Shown here piece by piece: positions 45,034 through 56,918 of a stretch of DNA of 64,000 bases (its first letter is position 1; each line of letters starts with the position of its first letter). The stretch lies in assembly GCA_964017145.1 (NCBI GenBank), contig OZ024848.1, positions 3,484,501-3,548,500 on the forward strand. The letters run 5' to 3'. Under the pieces are notes generated by a model. The model was given only the letters and a program-made list of their open reading frames with translations. It was not told where the DNA came from and did not search any database. This DNA is from Agrocybe praecox. Its lineage: Eukaryota; Basidiomycota; Agaricomycetes; Agaricales; Agrocybaceae. A program made the translations under genes and the position numbers.

Positions 45034-46911
45034 ATGGACTTAAAACATACCATAGCATCGACAGGCCTGAAAAATGGTGAAAATGTGATATACACTCGGA
45101 GAATGTATGGCACAGAGAGATTAGCTGCGACAGTTGCGTACGTTATACCTCAATATACCAGTACCTGAAGTTGAATTTATGCTGACCACAATGGTGCACC
45201 GTAAAGACAACATGTCGACGGATGTGGCCACATCTTTGTTGGATGCTTGACGACCTTCAAATCTGCCCAAATATCATCCTCCCAGCTGATATCATATGCC
45301 AGAAACGCTTGGGTTCGCACTCGATTCGACGCACCTTGGGTTGCACATCGTTCTTTCACTGGTGGAACCGAACCCAACTCATGGATCCACGCGTATGACA
45401 CTTCTTCAAGCAACGGTTTTGGCGCAGCGGAGTCATGGGCAACGAAGACCATTTTTTGGAGAGATGAGCTTCACTCATTAGCTGAATGGGAGGACATTCT
45501 TTTAAGTGCTTACTGGAAGCCAAATGATGGTCGTTTCGGCATGGAATGGCACTTAGCTAGAGCTCCAAATCAGGGATACCTTATTATGTCAGTTCTCTGG
45601 TGATTTTCTACTTTGGGGAACTGATCGATATCATTTAGGACATCCATCGCACACTGGCTCGGTGATGGAAGAGGACTACTTCCTGTTATTGATCTATTCT
45701 TTAACCACCTGCTGGCAGAAATAAATGGAAGTGTGCTAGTACCTGCAAAAAATCTTCGCTGGGGAGAGGAGATTCCGCGCTTATGTTCGGCCTCTGTCCT
45801 CGCGGTCGAGCACAATACGGAAACCTTCCAAAATGTGCAAACTGAGCCTACAGCACCCGTGAGTTGATTTCTGCAGCTATAAAATACTATGCGAGTTTTA
45901 TGTATGTCACAGAAGCGATTTACACGTCCATTGACCGAAACGACGAATTGGGAAAGTGTACCTTCCAGGATGGCCAATATAAAGTTGTCGCGCAAAGAGA
46001 CCTCGGCACTTCATTCCATCTGCAGGTTCAGAAAGGTTACTATAACCTCCCTCCTCAATTCACTGTGTATTATTGCGGACATACAAACCACCCTTCGACT
46101 GGCTCTGAGCGTTGAAGCACGGGATGCCATCCGTAAAGATTTTGAGGTTGCTGAAGTATATGTCGTGCAAAATAATATCGCAGATAGGGTATGTTCACTT
46201 CATCATATCAACCGTTTCTTAAAAGGGGCCTGAATCTTTCAAATTTCTCTGTAGCGATATCTTCTCTCAAAACAACTACCGTCAGTAGCGGGACCTGGTC
46301 GATTTGGAAATCTAATTATGCAAATTCTGCCAAGTGTTCATTCTATGGATGACATACGAAAAATTGTCCATTTTTCCAGTAACGGCTCGACAGTGGTTGA
46401 CACCGACTGCGACGCCTTCTGGAGCGGTCTCGTGGCTGGATCTGATCTTTCTCAGAAAGCGAACAAAGAGGTGACTTTAATTGTCGGAATAAGTGAAGGC
46501 ATATATTCTTACAAGGTCGTATCCCAGTGCACCCCGGAGGCCTTCGTCGCGAGCGAGCAGGCCCTCGACGCGTTTGCTCCAGCATTTGATAAATCAATGT
46601 ATCTTACTCCTGGAATAGGCTCAACATCAATCGGAAAGCTGTCAACTTTAGGCTTGCTCACCAAGTTCCGTCCTTCCGTTGCTCGAGCGGATCCACACTC
46701 CCCATTTGTATTGGATCAGCTGGCTATGGGATTTCGCGCGACTAGCCCAGACTGTCTGCATATTACGGCAATAATGTGGGAGTATGACTCGGAGATAACA
46801 ATTCACTTAATGGCCTCCCCACGATGGCACGATAGTAGTGCATGGAATCTCTACGAGGAATCGGCAAGGTCACTTCTGAGACAGATACTGAAAGTAACCC
46901 CGCGACTGTAA
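45034..46911 (+). CDS. CoA-dependent acyltransferase-like protein (HxxxD), copy 1, 530 aa
   Basis: Six exons (45034-45137, 45207-45587, 45639-45858, 45913-46188, 46255-46470, 46516-46911) join to 531 codons. The 45-nt intron before exon 6 could also be read through in frame; the paralogue supports splicing. The catalytic motif HWLGDG (H167xxxD171) sits at the centre of the first half, as in chloramphenicol-acetyltransferase-fold enzymes (BAHD, alcohol acetyltransferases, NRPS condensation domains). Other marks are YTRRMYGTERLAATVA, RNAWVRTRFDAPWVAHR, FWRDELHSLAEWEDIL, IKLSRKETSALHSICRFRKV and SSIGKLS-type strands near the C-terminus. Expected role: transfer of an acyl group from CoA to an alcohol or amine; acceptor unknown. 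No signal peptide, probably cytosolic. Exons 1 and 2 have the same lengths as in copy 2. Confidence 0.85.
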
Positions 46912-47314
46912 ATTATTTTACATGCCTTTACTTTGATTCAATAGAACGAAGATGATCACATAACATCTACCTCGATACTTCAGTTAGACGTCAGCAGTAA
47001 ATACATCGCTCTTTGCCTTAAATGGTATGTGTTGAACCAAATTCTTCAGGAAAAGATTCTGGGGGCGACCCATGTCTTGAAGTATCAGTTAGTGGCCAAA
47101 TGTACGACCCATCTTATGTTCCTCGAAAACGCAATACCATTCCTCGGCTGTATTAAAATGGATACTCGAAGCCGAGACTGATCGGCAATTCGGCATTACA
47201 TACTTACTATAACAGAATCACGGACAGCCACGGACCACGGCCTACTAGCTACTTGTGTTTTACCTTGTGTCACCGTCAATCCTCCTTAGCTCATTTGCTT
47301 TGCTTCGTTTTACG
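46912..47314. other. Intergenic, no gene seen
   Basis: AT-rich 3' flank of the acyltransferase gene. No motif recognised. Confidence 0.4.
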
Positions 47315-47667
47315 ATGTCTAGCGTGAAACTGTGGCAGAATCTGGCGTGAAAATCAGCCACACGCGTTGGAACACACAGTCGCCGTTGAACTAGATCAGA
47401 ACGAGTCTACCGCTTTTCTCAAGGACATGATTAAACTCAAGCATGCCCCTGCCTCGATAAATTCGCTGCCGTTGAGCTTGTGCTTTGGAAATGTTCCGGT
47501 CTTCCCATCGAAGGTGCGCTCAGCCAAACTTTGGAAAATCTTCGGTTCGATGGTTCAGATGATCCTTGGTTGCCTCAACGACGCCCGGCCAATTTCTGTG
47601 CATTTCGGACGCGAAGATTTATTCAAGGAAGTAATCCACATCCTTGTTCAGGTGCCCATGCTTAGTG
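47315..47667 (+). pseudogene. Crinkler-type N-terminal domain relic
   Basis: Starts MSSVKLW, the usual start of fungal Crinkler-like proteins. It continues after frame breaks as HTVAVELDQNESTAFLKDMI then KLKHAPASIN, and, in a second frame, as KFAAVELVLWKCSGLPIEGA, LSQTLENLRFDGSD and WLPQRRPAN. The order (ubiquitin-like fold, LWK motif at the end of the header domain) matches the CRN header. At least two frameshifts and a stop (GCG TGA at ~47345) show it is dead. Effector or intracellular recognition roles known for Crinklers cannot apply to this copy. Confidence 0.6.
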
Positions 47668-47921
47668 ATTGTGGTCCCTTTATCCCCTATTATATACCGA
47701 AAGATCCTGTGTCGAGCATCCAGCGCGGCCAAGGTAAGCCAGGATAGCTCCTTCACATGAGTTCACGAGCTAATACCTAGTTAAGCGCCATGAACGACCA
47801 GTGGAGGGAGGAGAGAAGGATAAAACAAGCGACTCATGAAAGGAGTTTACTTAGATTATGCACAACAGTACGTGCAACCATTGGGGGATTCTTGTTGATT
47901 TGCTAACTGTGACATTCTCAG

Positions 47922-48108
47922 AATACGCCCAGGTCCTCTTCCTACGCATGCGAAATCTGGGCGGACTTTCCTGATTGCAACCGCCGGAGCATCATTCGTT
48001 ATCATAGGCCCAATTTTCACCGATAAAATCATCGGCCAGGGTCTTACCAACTATATTTGGCTCGGTGATGATCCTGTCTTCAACTACAATACCATCTATC
48101 ATTGGTAA
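47922..48108 (+). pseudogene. Exon-like fragment following the Crinkler relic
   Basis: After a CATTCTCAG acceptor-like site the frame reads HAKSGRTFLIATAGASFVII, GPIFTDKIIGQGLTNYIWLG and DDPVFNYNTIYHW then TAA. FLIATAG...GxxFTDKxIxQxLTxxIWLG is a pattern I associate with anonymous multi-domain Agaricomycete proteins. The identity is uncertain. It may be the C-terminal remainder of the same broken Crinkler-like gene 250 nt upstream. Confidence 0.35.
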
Positions 48109-48700
48109 TGCGAGTATTTTTACGCCCTCGCAAAAAGTCGGCGTAGGCTTGACGCGTTTTGCATGATGCCAATATCATGCTTACGAAGAAAAAGAAAGGA
48201 AAAAAGACATGTTTATTGACTTTGACTTGATGGGTACGGTGCACACGGAACGTCCGAATATCATATCATGATGTTTCTGTCTGTCGAATGGCCGCCTGGT
48301 GTTGGGTGTGACGTTGAAAAACCATGATTCGGACATATTAAAACGATTTCTTCTAGGAATGCGTCTATGAAGTAGTATGAGCGAGGAGGAGGATGTAGAT
48401 ATTATAGCACACCACATTCACGCAAAGCGAAACATTAATTTTAATAAATACAATCAACTAACAAACGGCGTATGAAATCAATTCACCTTCCAATGGCATG
48501 GATACGGTTCATGGAGGGTTTCCTTGGGCTCGGGGAATCTTGTGCACAGGATGCTGACTTTTTTGTTCTGTTGCCTACCTTGGCAGCGGCGTGCTTCAGA
48601 ATATCCACCTAGGACATCCACATCTGGGCACCCAGAAAAGTATTGAGGAGAAATACTCACACGACCTCAGTAAATGATCACTGGGAAAAAGCTTGAAGCG
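48109..48700. other. No recognisable gene
   Basis: Short minus frames only (48181-48417, 48478-48660), without motifs. Confidence 0.4.
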
Positions 48701-48705
48701 AACGG

Positions 48706-48875
48706 TGGAGCAATCTAGGATGCAGCTGGGTGGCGTAGCTGGGGTCGGAAGCGCGTCGAGCAGCATCGCAAAGTGGCAATTGCAGTCAAAGCAAGCTTTA
48801 ATTATGGACGCGTCGCGCTGTCACGAACTGTACACAATCTAATCTAACCGGATTAGTGCAGATTTCACTGCCACA
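48706..48875. repeat. Solo LTR related to the retroelement in the esterase intron
   Basis: 170 nt share start, end and internal blocks with the 186-nt LTR: TGGAGCA, TAGGATGCAGCT, GGCGTAGCTGGG-TCGGAAGC, GCGTCGAGCAGC, TGGACGCGTCGC, TCTAATCTAA and CACTGCCACA. It is bordered by AACGG at 48701-48705 and 48875-48879 (one base shared with the LTR end), so it is a complete solo LTR left by recombination. Divergence from the intact element marks an older insertion. Confidence 0.85.
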
Positions 48876-48879
48876 ACGG

Positions 48880-50232
48880 TAGTTTACCCGATCTGGGCCC
48901 GCAGTTGTAAGAATAGAGAAAGAAGAAGGAACGTATTTCGTGTAAATCCCCTTTCGCTCCTTTTTATTCAATTATGTAAATACAGAATACTTATCTTCAC
49001 ATACAGATATAAATGTATAACACATACATACCACTTGCAATGAATAATTCATGTCAGTCATGTCGCCACAAGTTTCGAGGCTGCAAGGAATATTTCGGCC
49101 ATCAATTCGGCTCCAAGTGGCATCTGAAATGAATGGTCGCTTTTTGCCGATATTAGTACTGCGTTCGCTGGCGGTGCTGTGACTGTTAATGACAACTTGA
49201 ACGGTATGTGTGTTTCGAGTATTTCAGTGGGTTGGGAGCATAGCACCTGTCACTCGAGCAACTCCCCCACTTACCCGCGTAGAAGAACACGGAGGAGTAA
49301 AATGCCGATACCCTTTGGATGAGCAACCCGTTTCCCAACCGTTCCCTCCTTAAGTTCTTTCACATTGTGATCCTCATTTTCACCAACCCTTGATCTTTCT
49401 TGCTCAGTGCGCTCTTCCAACCTGCAGGGCTGATCTCTCGCGGACTGTGCTTATGATTTGATCGTTCTCTTATCTTGGGTGGTGGATGAATGGGACAGAG
49501 GGGGTGAGGCAATGTAGCTTGTTATCACAGTGCCTGTGCGCGTCTTTACCGGTCTTAAGCTTTACCTCTTAAGCAGCTCGTATCAGCGCCATAATTGTAG
49601 TCACAATCACAGCCGAACTATAGTCGGAAAGCTCGGTATGTCATGTCAATGTCATATTTGTCCTAGTGGCACTAGCCTACTTAAGTAGCTTGAAGGTTCC
49701 TTAAGCGAGGGAAGCCTAAGCTCCAAGTGCGCCGAAGCTTTATCTGTCACACTCGCCGTACTTGCAGATCAACTGTAGGTTCATCGACGCCGTGGTGGAT
49801 CCTTCCTTTCTAGTTTTGAGCCGGTGGGGTAAGATACGATGGACGCGGTATGGGTGCCTGGATTATGGTGGGTTCCTAACACACTCATACTCAAATGTTC
49901 TTCCGCTAATTCATATTAACTAGTCAAGCACTAATTCGGATCGGTCATTAACAAGTTCCAGTCTCGAGATGAGAATCATAGTATCGATTCGGAATTCGGA
50001 TCCATTCAAGGTCGGGACGCCTGAGATGATAATCCGCTATTATGGGAAATTTTTTAAATGACCCACACAGAGTACAGAGTCATGCTAGCTTATTTGGGCT
50101 TCGAAACGATGTGTCACACCATGTACAGGCTTGTACGTACTGACTGGCTAGGGGCCTCTTATATATAACATGGGGTGACAATAGCATAAAGTTCGTCTTT
50201 GTCCCTTACTTTCTCTTATAGCTCGACGTCCA
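48880..50232. other. No recognisable gene
   Basis: Frames are short. The region contains direct short repeats such as TTAAG-containing blocks at 49555-49720, but no coding or RNA-gene pattern that I can support. Confidence 0.4.
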
Positions 50233-52145
50233 ATGGATTTCAATTACCGCGCAACCAGCGACACCTTGATGACGACATCAAGAACGGCTTATGTCCGTCG
50301 GATGCATGGGATGGAAAGATTGATAGCAACAGCTGCGTACGTTTCTCATTGACCTACCCAACGGGAACTTTTCCTTGATTATGATTATACTTCAAACAGT
50401 GAAGTTGTGAATGGTTTTGGGCATCTTTTCATGGGGTATCATGTTTTGTTCAAGTTACATGAGCCATCTAAACGCGCGTTGGAGGAAATGGTCAGGTCTG
50501 CGTGGATTCATACCCGTTTCATGGCTCCTTGGATCGCAGTACGCACAGCAAAAGCGAAAGGAGAGACCAATTCCTGGTTCCAGATATATGACTCGCCAAC
50601 GCCAGCGGACACGACTTCTGTTTTACATTGGGCAGATAGGACTGTGATCTGGAGGGACGAAAGCCAACCGCTGGACGAGTGGGAGACATCTTTGAAGGAA
50701 AAGTACTGGACGCCGAGTGATGGTCGTTTTGGGATGGAATTGCACCTAGCAAAAGCGCCAGAGGGCGGATATTTCATCATGTCAGTATGTCAAATTTTCT
50801 TCTTCGCTAGAGACTGAGGCCGTCGTATTAGGGCCTCAATCGGCCATTGGGTAGCAGACGGTCGGGGATCACTTCAAGTCATTGAATTTTTCTTCAAGAA
50901 CTTGTGCTCGCAAATGGCTGGAAAATCTATATCTGTTGACCGCTTGTCGTGGGGTGACGAACTCGAGCGTCTTTCTTCGGCTACTGTAGAGGCTCTTGAC
51001 GCCTTACCGCAGAATGTAAAATGCCACGCGGAGCTTTCGAAAATGGCCTCGGTACCACTAAAGACTTCGCATAATTTGGAGAGAGTGGGTTTTCGCATCC
51101 TTTCCCTGTTCGATCCCTTCTGACCACGCGTCTCTCTAGACAAGGCAGTTTGTACGCCCTTTGATTGAAATCAAAGCATGGGAACATCTGCCAGCTCTGC
51201 AAACACATATCAAACTATCGCAAGAGGAAACGTCTGCTTTTCATCACCTCTGCGCGGCTCGACGAGCAAATTCGACAGCTCTCATTAGCGCCATCAACAT
51301 TCTCGCAGATATTGAGACTATGTTTTATATTTTTCGGGACCATACCGACTTTCAGAGCGTGCTCAACGACTACATGGAAGCGGAAATGTATACAATTACT
51401 GAGAATATGGCGGACAGGGTGAGTTTTCTACCTTTTCGTTATAACCACCGATGTCAGCGTGTTGATACCATGTTATCGATATCTCAGCGTTCTCTTCTTT
51501 GCAAAAGGATGCCGTCCGTTTCTGCTCCTGGCGGCTTCGGAAACAATGTATGCGAAGTCTTCCCAACACATCACAGCATGGAGCACATCAGAAGCTGCGT
51601 GAAAATGGACAGCGCTAGCAGGAGGACTACAGTGGATGTGCAGAGCAGGCATTTCTGGGAGGGGTTGGTAGCAGAGACGGAGAAACAGCTGAGGAAGATG
51701 AAAAGTGTACGTGAATCTGTCCTCGCAATATTTTTACTCCCACTTATGAACCCTTTTCAAGACAACCCCCGAGAGATTCATGGATACGGAAACATCGCTC
51801 AACTCCTCCGTCCCTTTCTTCAACACCAAGGACCACTTCGCGCCTGGAGTTTTATGTAGCTCCATCGGCCGGCTTTCTTCCTTAGGACTCTTCAAATCCT
51901 TCCTCCCATCCGTCGCAGAAAGGGAACCCAGCTACCCATTCGTAATCCAGGATGTCGCAATTGGTACACGAGCTACTGGCCCAGATGTCCAGCACGTCGC
52001 TGTTATGTCGTGGGAGTACAACGGAAGAATGACCATCAGCTTGGGCAGTTCACCCCGATGGCATTCGCATAAAGCTTGGAGATTTTTCGAACAATCAGTC
52101 AGGGACTCGTTAAAGAAATTGTTGGCAAGTTCGGCCAAGTTGTGA
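50233..52145 (+). CDS. CoA-dependent acyltransferase-like protein (HxxxD), copy 2, 539 aa
   Basis: Six exons (50233-50336, 50400-50780, 50832-51084, 51140-51418, 51488-51706, 51762-52145) join to 540 codons with the same phases as copy 1. HWVADG (H167xxxD171) is intact. Parallel blocks are YVRRMHGMERLIATAA, RSAWIHTRFMAPWIAVR, VIWRDESQPLDEWETSL, PSDGRFGMELHLAKAPEGGY, IKLSQEETSAFHHLCAARRA, HSMEHIRSCVKMD and SSIGRLSSLGLFKSFLPSVA. Both copies and the relic lie in the same orientation within 9 kb, so they are a tandem family. Judging by eye, the copies are clearly diverged (roughly 45-50 percent), suggesting different acceptors. The donor is probably an acyl-CoA, by family inference only. Confidence 0.86.
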
Positions 52146-52653
52146 GTGACTTCGGAATCGTTGTTCGAGGCGAGGCATGGATAGTCGTTAATAATAATCT
52201 ATGTACCTATATAATATACGCAAGTCAGCTTCGCAATATCAGGTACAGATACAGATACATATATATGTACATTCTAATATTTTTTATGGCGTTCATGAAC
52301 AAATTGCAGGAAAGCAGGAAGTTACGGAGAAGATTGCGAATCGATCGTTTTCGTGAGCACTAGTAGTAAATGAGGGCAAGCCAGGTAGGTATAGGACGTC
52401 GTGTCGTAATCATTATACAAGAGGAAGAAAAAGAAATACATATAGTTTATCGCGGTCCCGTTCAGATTTGTATCGATGAGAAAATCGGGATTGAGCAAGG
52501 TATCACCAGGGTTTGGCCTACATATAGGAAAAGGCAAAATATACCAAATAAAAAAAAACACAGAGAGACGAAATGGTAGCCAATGGAAGGAGAACAAATG
52601 GAACCAGAATAGAAGAGGACAGAAAGGAAATATAGAGATGGGGCAGACATTGA
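52146..52653. other. Convergent spacer between acyltransferase and kinase genes
   Basis: AT-rich with tandem ATACAGATAC at ~52240. It serves the 3' ends of both flanking genes. Confidence 0.5.
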
Positions 52654-55600
52654 TCATGACCGCATTAAAGCTTTCCTTGCTTCCTCGCTCGCCTTCCGGG
52701 CACTCGCCAACGAGGGTCTTGAAGTTTCTGACGCGCCTTCGCTGCTAGGAAGGGGTATCGAGGAAGTATGCGCAAGGTCAGCTTCGGGGTCAGGCGATAA
52801 CCCTGAGCCTCCACGTCTTCCAGCATTATTAGCAGCGGCCACAGCTCGAAGCAGCAGGCCACTGCTGCCTCTTCTCTTGGCGTTTGGAGCTGTATTGTTG
52901 TTGCTTGAGCTGGCTGTAGAATGTCCGTTGGTACTAGAATTTGAAACAGTCGTCGATAGCGAGGCAGCTGGGGCAGATTTTATAGAAGACGACCTATCGG
53001 TTCGCTTTAAGAACGGACTCGGCAAGTTTTCTTCGTCGGCGAAATCATATTCAGGGCTTGGATGGGACCGAGGAATTGGGATTGAGATTGTGGGAGGCCG
53101 AGTAGTAGTTGCTGCAGCGGAGTTGAGGTTACCGCTACTTGTTGCTGTTCGAAGGTGGGGATGGGGTAATGGTTTCGCTTGTGTGTGATTTTGAAAAGAC
53201 GATGACGACGATGAAGAGGATGTTGCTTGTGATGTTGCAGATGTTTCGGAGCCTGAGCGTCTCAATGCAGCTGTAGCTGCTGACGCCGTGGAAGCCCCCG
53301 AACGTGATGTCGAAGAACGAGTTGAACGAATAGAAGGTTTGCGGATTCTCGTTGGTGGAGGCGGAGCAAGACCCCCCGGAGTAGCTCCTGTGGAAGACGA
53401 CGACGAATATGAAGATGCTGTATCGTCCTTGTCTCCGTGTGATTTGTCGTGCGCCCTGTCCTTATCTTTACGTACGCTAGGACTTGGAGGAGGACTTTCC
53501 AAATCATTGATGGTCCCGTTTTTCTTGGCACCCTTATCATCCTCGAAATCGAAAATCTTTCCGAAGTTCAGGCCAACCTTGGGTGATTTATTGAAGAGCT
53601 TGACAAGTTCGGCGGGAGAAGGTGTGGCCAGAATTTCCCCAGTGGTTGTGAGGACAACTCCCTTCATTGCTGAAGGCATGAAATCGGATAGTGGAGCACG
53701 ACTAACAGGTGTTTCGAGTGCGGCGGTCGGAAACGGGAGAGGTCGTGGTGTAGGTTGTGATAGCTGATGGGTATCCAATCTGCGACGTCGTTGTTGCTGT
53801 GTTGGCGTGGCCTGCGCGACGCGGGCAAGGGGTTCGAGGAGGTTCTTAACTTCCTCTAATGGATTCTTGTCTTTACGACCTGCAACATCAGTAAATCAGA
53901 GCGTAGTTTTACAACCACCGATTGGACAGACCTTTAGCCATATTCTGTTCTAACTTCTTCATGTTTGCCTCCAGGTCTGACTTTGCCTCCTCTAGTCGAG
54001 CCTCCTCCGACTTCAGCTCGGTTTCGCGATGGATAACCCACTGTATCCGCTCCTCGACTTCCTTCTTGAGAAGCTGCTCGCGTTGCAAGCACGCGTGGTC
54101 AACTTCTGCTTCCCGAGCACGTACTGCCTCAATAATTTCTTCCTCTCGTTTGGCAATCGCCACCGCAACTTCTTCCTCATGTTTCATGATGAGCGCCCGC
54201 AATTCTTCTTCGCGTCTTGCTACTGCTTGCTTTATGGCATTTTCAACGTCCTGACGGGTATAGTGTGGCGTTTGCTGGGCCTGTTGGAGTTGGGTAACGT
54301 ATTGCTGAAGCGTGGCGATTTCCTGGTCTTTCTGCCGTAGAATTGAGGCGAGATGTTGTTCCTTTTCGTGCATGGCCTTCTCGCGCGAATGTAGTTCTCG
54401 CTCCTTTGATGCTAATGTGGCGCGATGGCCTTTCACTATGGACAACCTGTATAAAAAAATTAATTAGATCTAGTGGGAGAGGGAAAAGAAGAAATATTTA
54501 TGTTTACATTTTCTCGGTCTCGGATACCTTGTTGACCAATTCAAGGCGTTCGTGCTGAAGGAGCTGGGCGGCTGATGGCCGCATTGCAGGCTAAAAAGGA
54601 GCATAAGTCCAACATAAAATAAAGCAGGATCTCCAGACGAACATTGAGGTTGAGCATAGATTTGATGACGGATGTCAAAGCTTGGGAATATCCTCGCGGC
54701 AACGGCGGTATTCGACCATTGCTAGAAGGTATTCCAGTTGAGCTTTTGAGAGAATAATTTTAAGACTCACCGAATGAATATGCTAAGTTCGGAATGGGTT
54801 TTGGCTTCGTGAAAGGGTGGTTTAAGGGCGCATAGTTCATAAACGAGGCATCCTAATGACCAGATATCAGACTTCGAGTCATAGGCTTTCTCTTGCATAA
54901 GTTCAGGCGACATGTAGTATGGTGTCTGAAAAAGATTAGAATGCCACAACTGGACAGAAAAATCGCACTTACTCCGACGTACGTGCTCGCGAAACTTGCT
55001 TGAGCAAGAGCTTTCGAAAGTCCAAAATCTCCGAGCTTGACCGTGTTATGTTCGTCGAGGAATACTGCCGGAGAGATCAGGAGAGAGAATAGCATGAACG
55101 TTAAGAGAACTCACCATTATCAGGCTTGAGGTCTCGATGGAGAATTTGCGCTCTCCGTGAAGTTCCCTCTGACTCGAAACTTGCCCCACTTGTTCCTGAG
55201 CCACTCGACGACCGCCCATGAGAGTTCGGGTGGTGACAGTGGTGCAGCGCGTGTAATATCTGAAGAAAGTAATGCCAAATGGTGTCTTCTGGTATCGGGC
55301 GGTTTTGTTTAGCTGCTTGCTTGATGATAGTCGACAAATCGCCTCCACCGCAGTATTCCATGAGGATATAAAGGATTCCGGCATCCCTATCAACGTATCT
55401 GTCGTGGTATCGTACAATATGGTCGTGGTGTAGGTCCTTGAGGATATTTCTATAAGGCAATCGCATGGTTTAGCATATTCGTTGGATGCAGAGTCTCAAG
55501 AAACGCACACTTCTGCGACAATTTGCTTCCTATCCCGTTCAGTCATCTTCTCGAAGTTCAGCTCCTTCCTGGCAAATATCTGTTGTTGAAATCTTAAATA

Positions 55601-55738
55601 ACGAGCTCTGGTAAGAGTGGCTAATATACGGCGCACCAGTCCGTCGGATTTCCGTCTAACTTTGCGAATGATACCAAAAGAGCCATTGCCGATAACGTCC
55701 AGCGGTTCGTAATTGTCAAGAAACGGTACGGAAGTCAT
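52654..55738 (-). CDS. NIMA-family serine/threonine kinase, 885 aa
   Basis: Nine exons on minus (55637-55738, 55509-55579, 55115-55449, 54973-55064, 54771-54925, 54643-54721, 54508-54590, 53932-54446, 52654-53879) give 886 codons. The kinase domain starts at about residue 8: glycine loop [13 protein letters not shown], catalytic Lys in [80 protein letters not shown] Ser-rich insert ([17 protein letters not shown]) lies between helix E and the catalytic loop. Downstream is a long coiled coil (residues ~305-470, heptads such as [20 protein letters not shown]), then a Ser/Pro-rich tail. This is the NIMA/NEK2/KIN3 architecture: mitotic entry and spindle-pole or septation functions in fungi. The gene is intact and ends tail-to-tail with the acyltransferase. 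Confidence 0.96.
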
Positions 55739-56918
55739 GAAGAAAAGTGAAAGGAAAAGACAAAGGAGGAAAAGTAGAAGGGAAACCGATGTAATAGGGA
55801 CGGGCGCAGAATGGAAAAGGAACCGACAGCGATGAACGTAAAAGTAAATTTCGTATTCAACAGTCATGTGACCGCATCGCGTCTCGCGACCGGCTTGATT
55901 GGGCCGCTTCCCATTGTTGGCCTAATTAGGTACCTGTCGGCAAGCGAACCAGTTCTGAGCTATTTTCATGATGGATCTCCTTATTGACACCTCTAGCTGA
56001 GCTCCATATTGCATAGATAATGGCGTTTACTGAACATCGTTGCTACCGACTTCAACGCAGTTACCTAGGTCCTCTAAAATCCATTCAGCGTGCTTAGAGT
56101 GCGGTTGACTGGGGTTTTAATTACACTGGATAAGGCCAGAACGCGAGAATCCTATCGAACCCAAGAGACAAGAAATATGCTGTGATGGGTAAAGTACTTG
56201 GAGACAAATCTGTATTCGGCAGCCTCCTGTGCGCATTTCTTTCTCATGCATGTGATCCGCATTCGCGCAGATAGGCCACATCTCAACAATCGAGAGAATT
56301 ATCACTTTTTGCAAACATTGTTAAGAATATTCCTTCGTAAGCCTTATATCACGTATCCGATGATAGCAGCGAGAGAGATTCACCGTAGGGCTGCGTTCTA
56401 ATAATAGTTGTGAGATAATAGTATGATACGCAAATCCAATTCAATCTTATCATTTCACAAACTCGACAAAAATTATAAGTAGTATAAATAGGCCACCTCA
56501 CTTCAGTATCTAGCCGAAGGACCAGGACAATTGAAAATGATATCGGCTGTGATTCCGGAAACGTTTATGCACCAGGGGAAATACTATCCCAATAAAGGTC
56601 ATCCTTGAGGCTCAGTTTGGTCAAGAGCCGTATTAAATCTAAAATAGCACGTCGTAGTTGATTGAAGTGTGCTTTCTGTATTCTACGCTTTTATCACAAT
56701 ACAGATACTATCAAGGCGCCGCTTGGGCTCATCAAACCTGCTAACGTCGTATTTCATTAGTGAAACTCGTGAACTCAGGACTTTAACGTAGGGTAGCGAC
56801 TACTTAAACAATGAAGTCGACGGCGTGGTGATACTACACCAGCACTGGCGAGTCAGCCAACGTGTCCTTTCCCCACCTGTTATCGATTTATCTTGCGTAC
56901 TGAACTCAACAGTGTACC
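55739..56918. other. Promoter side of the kinase and spacer
   Basis: C/T-rich (plus: A/G-rich) tract just upstream of the kinase ATG. A TATAAATA at ~56485 precedes only a 23-codon frame (ATG at 56537), which I do not call. No further feature. Confidence 0.4.
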
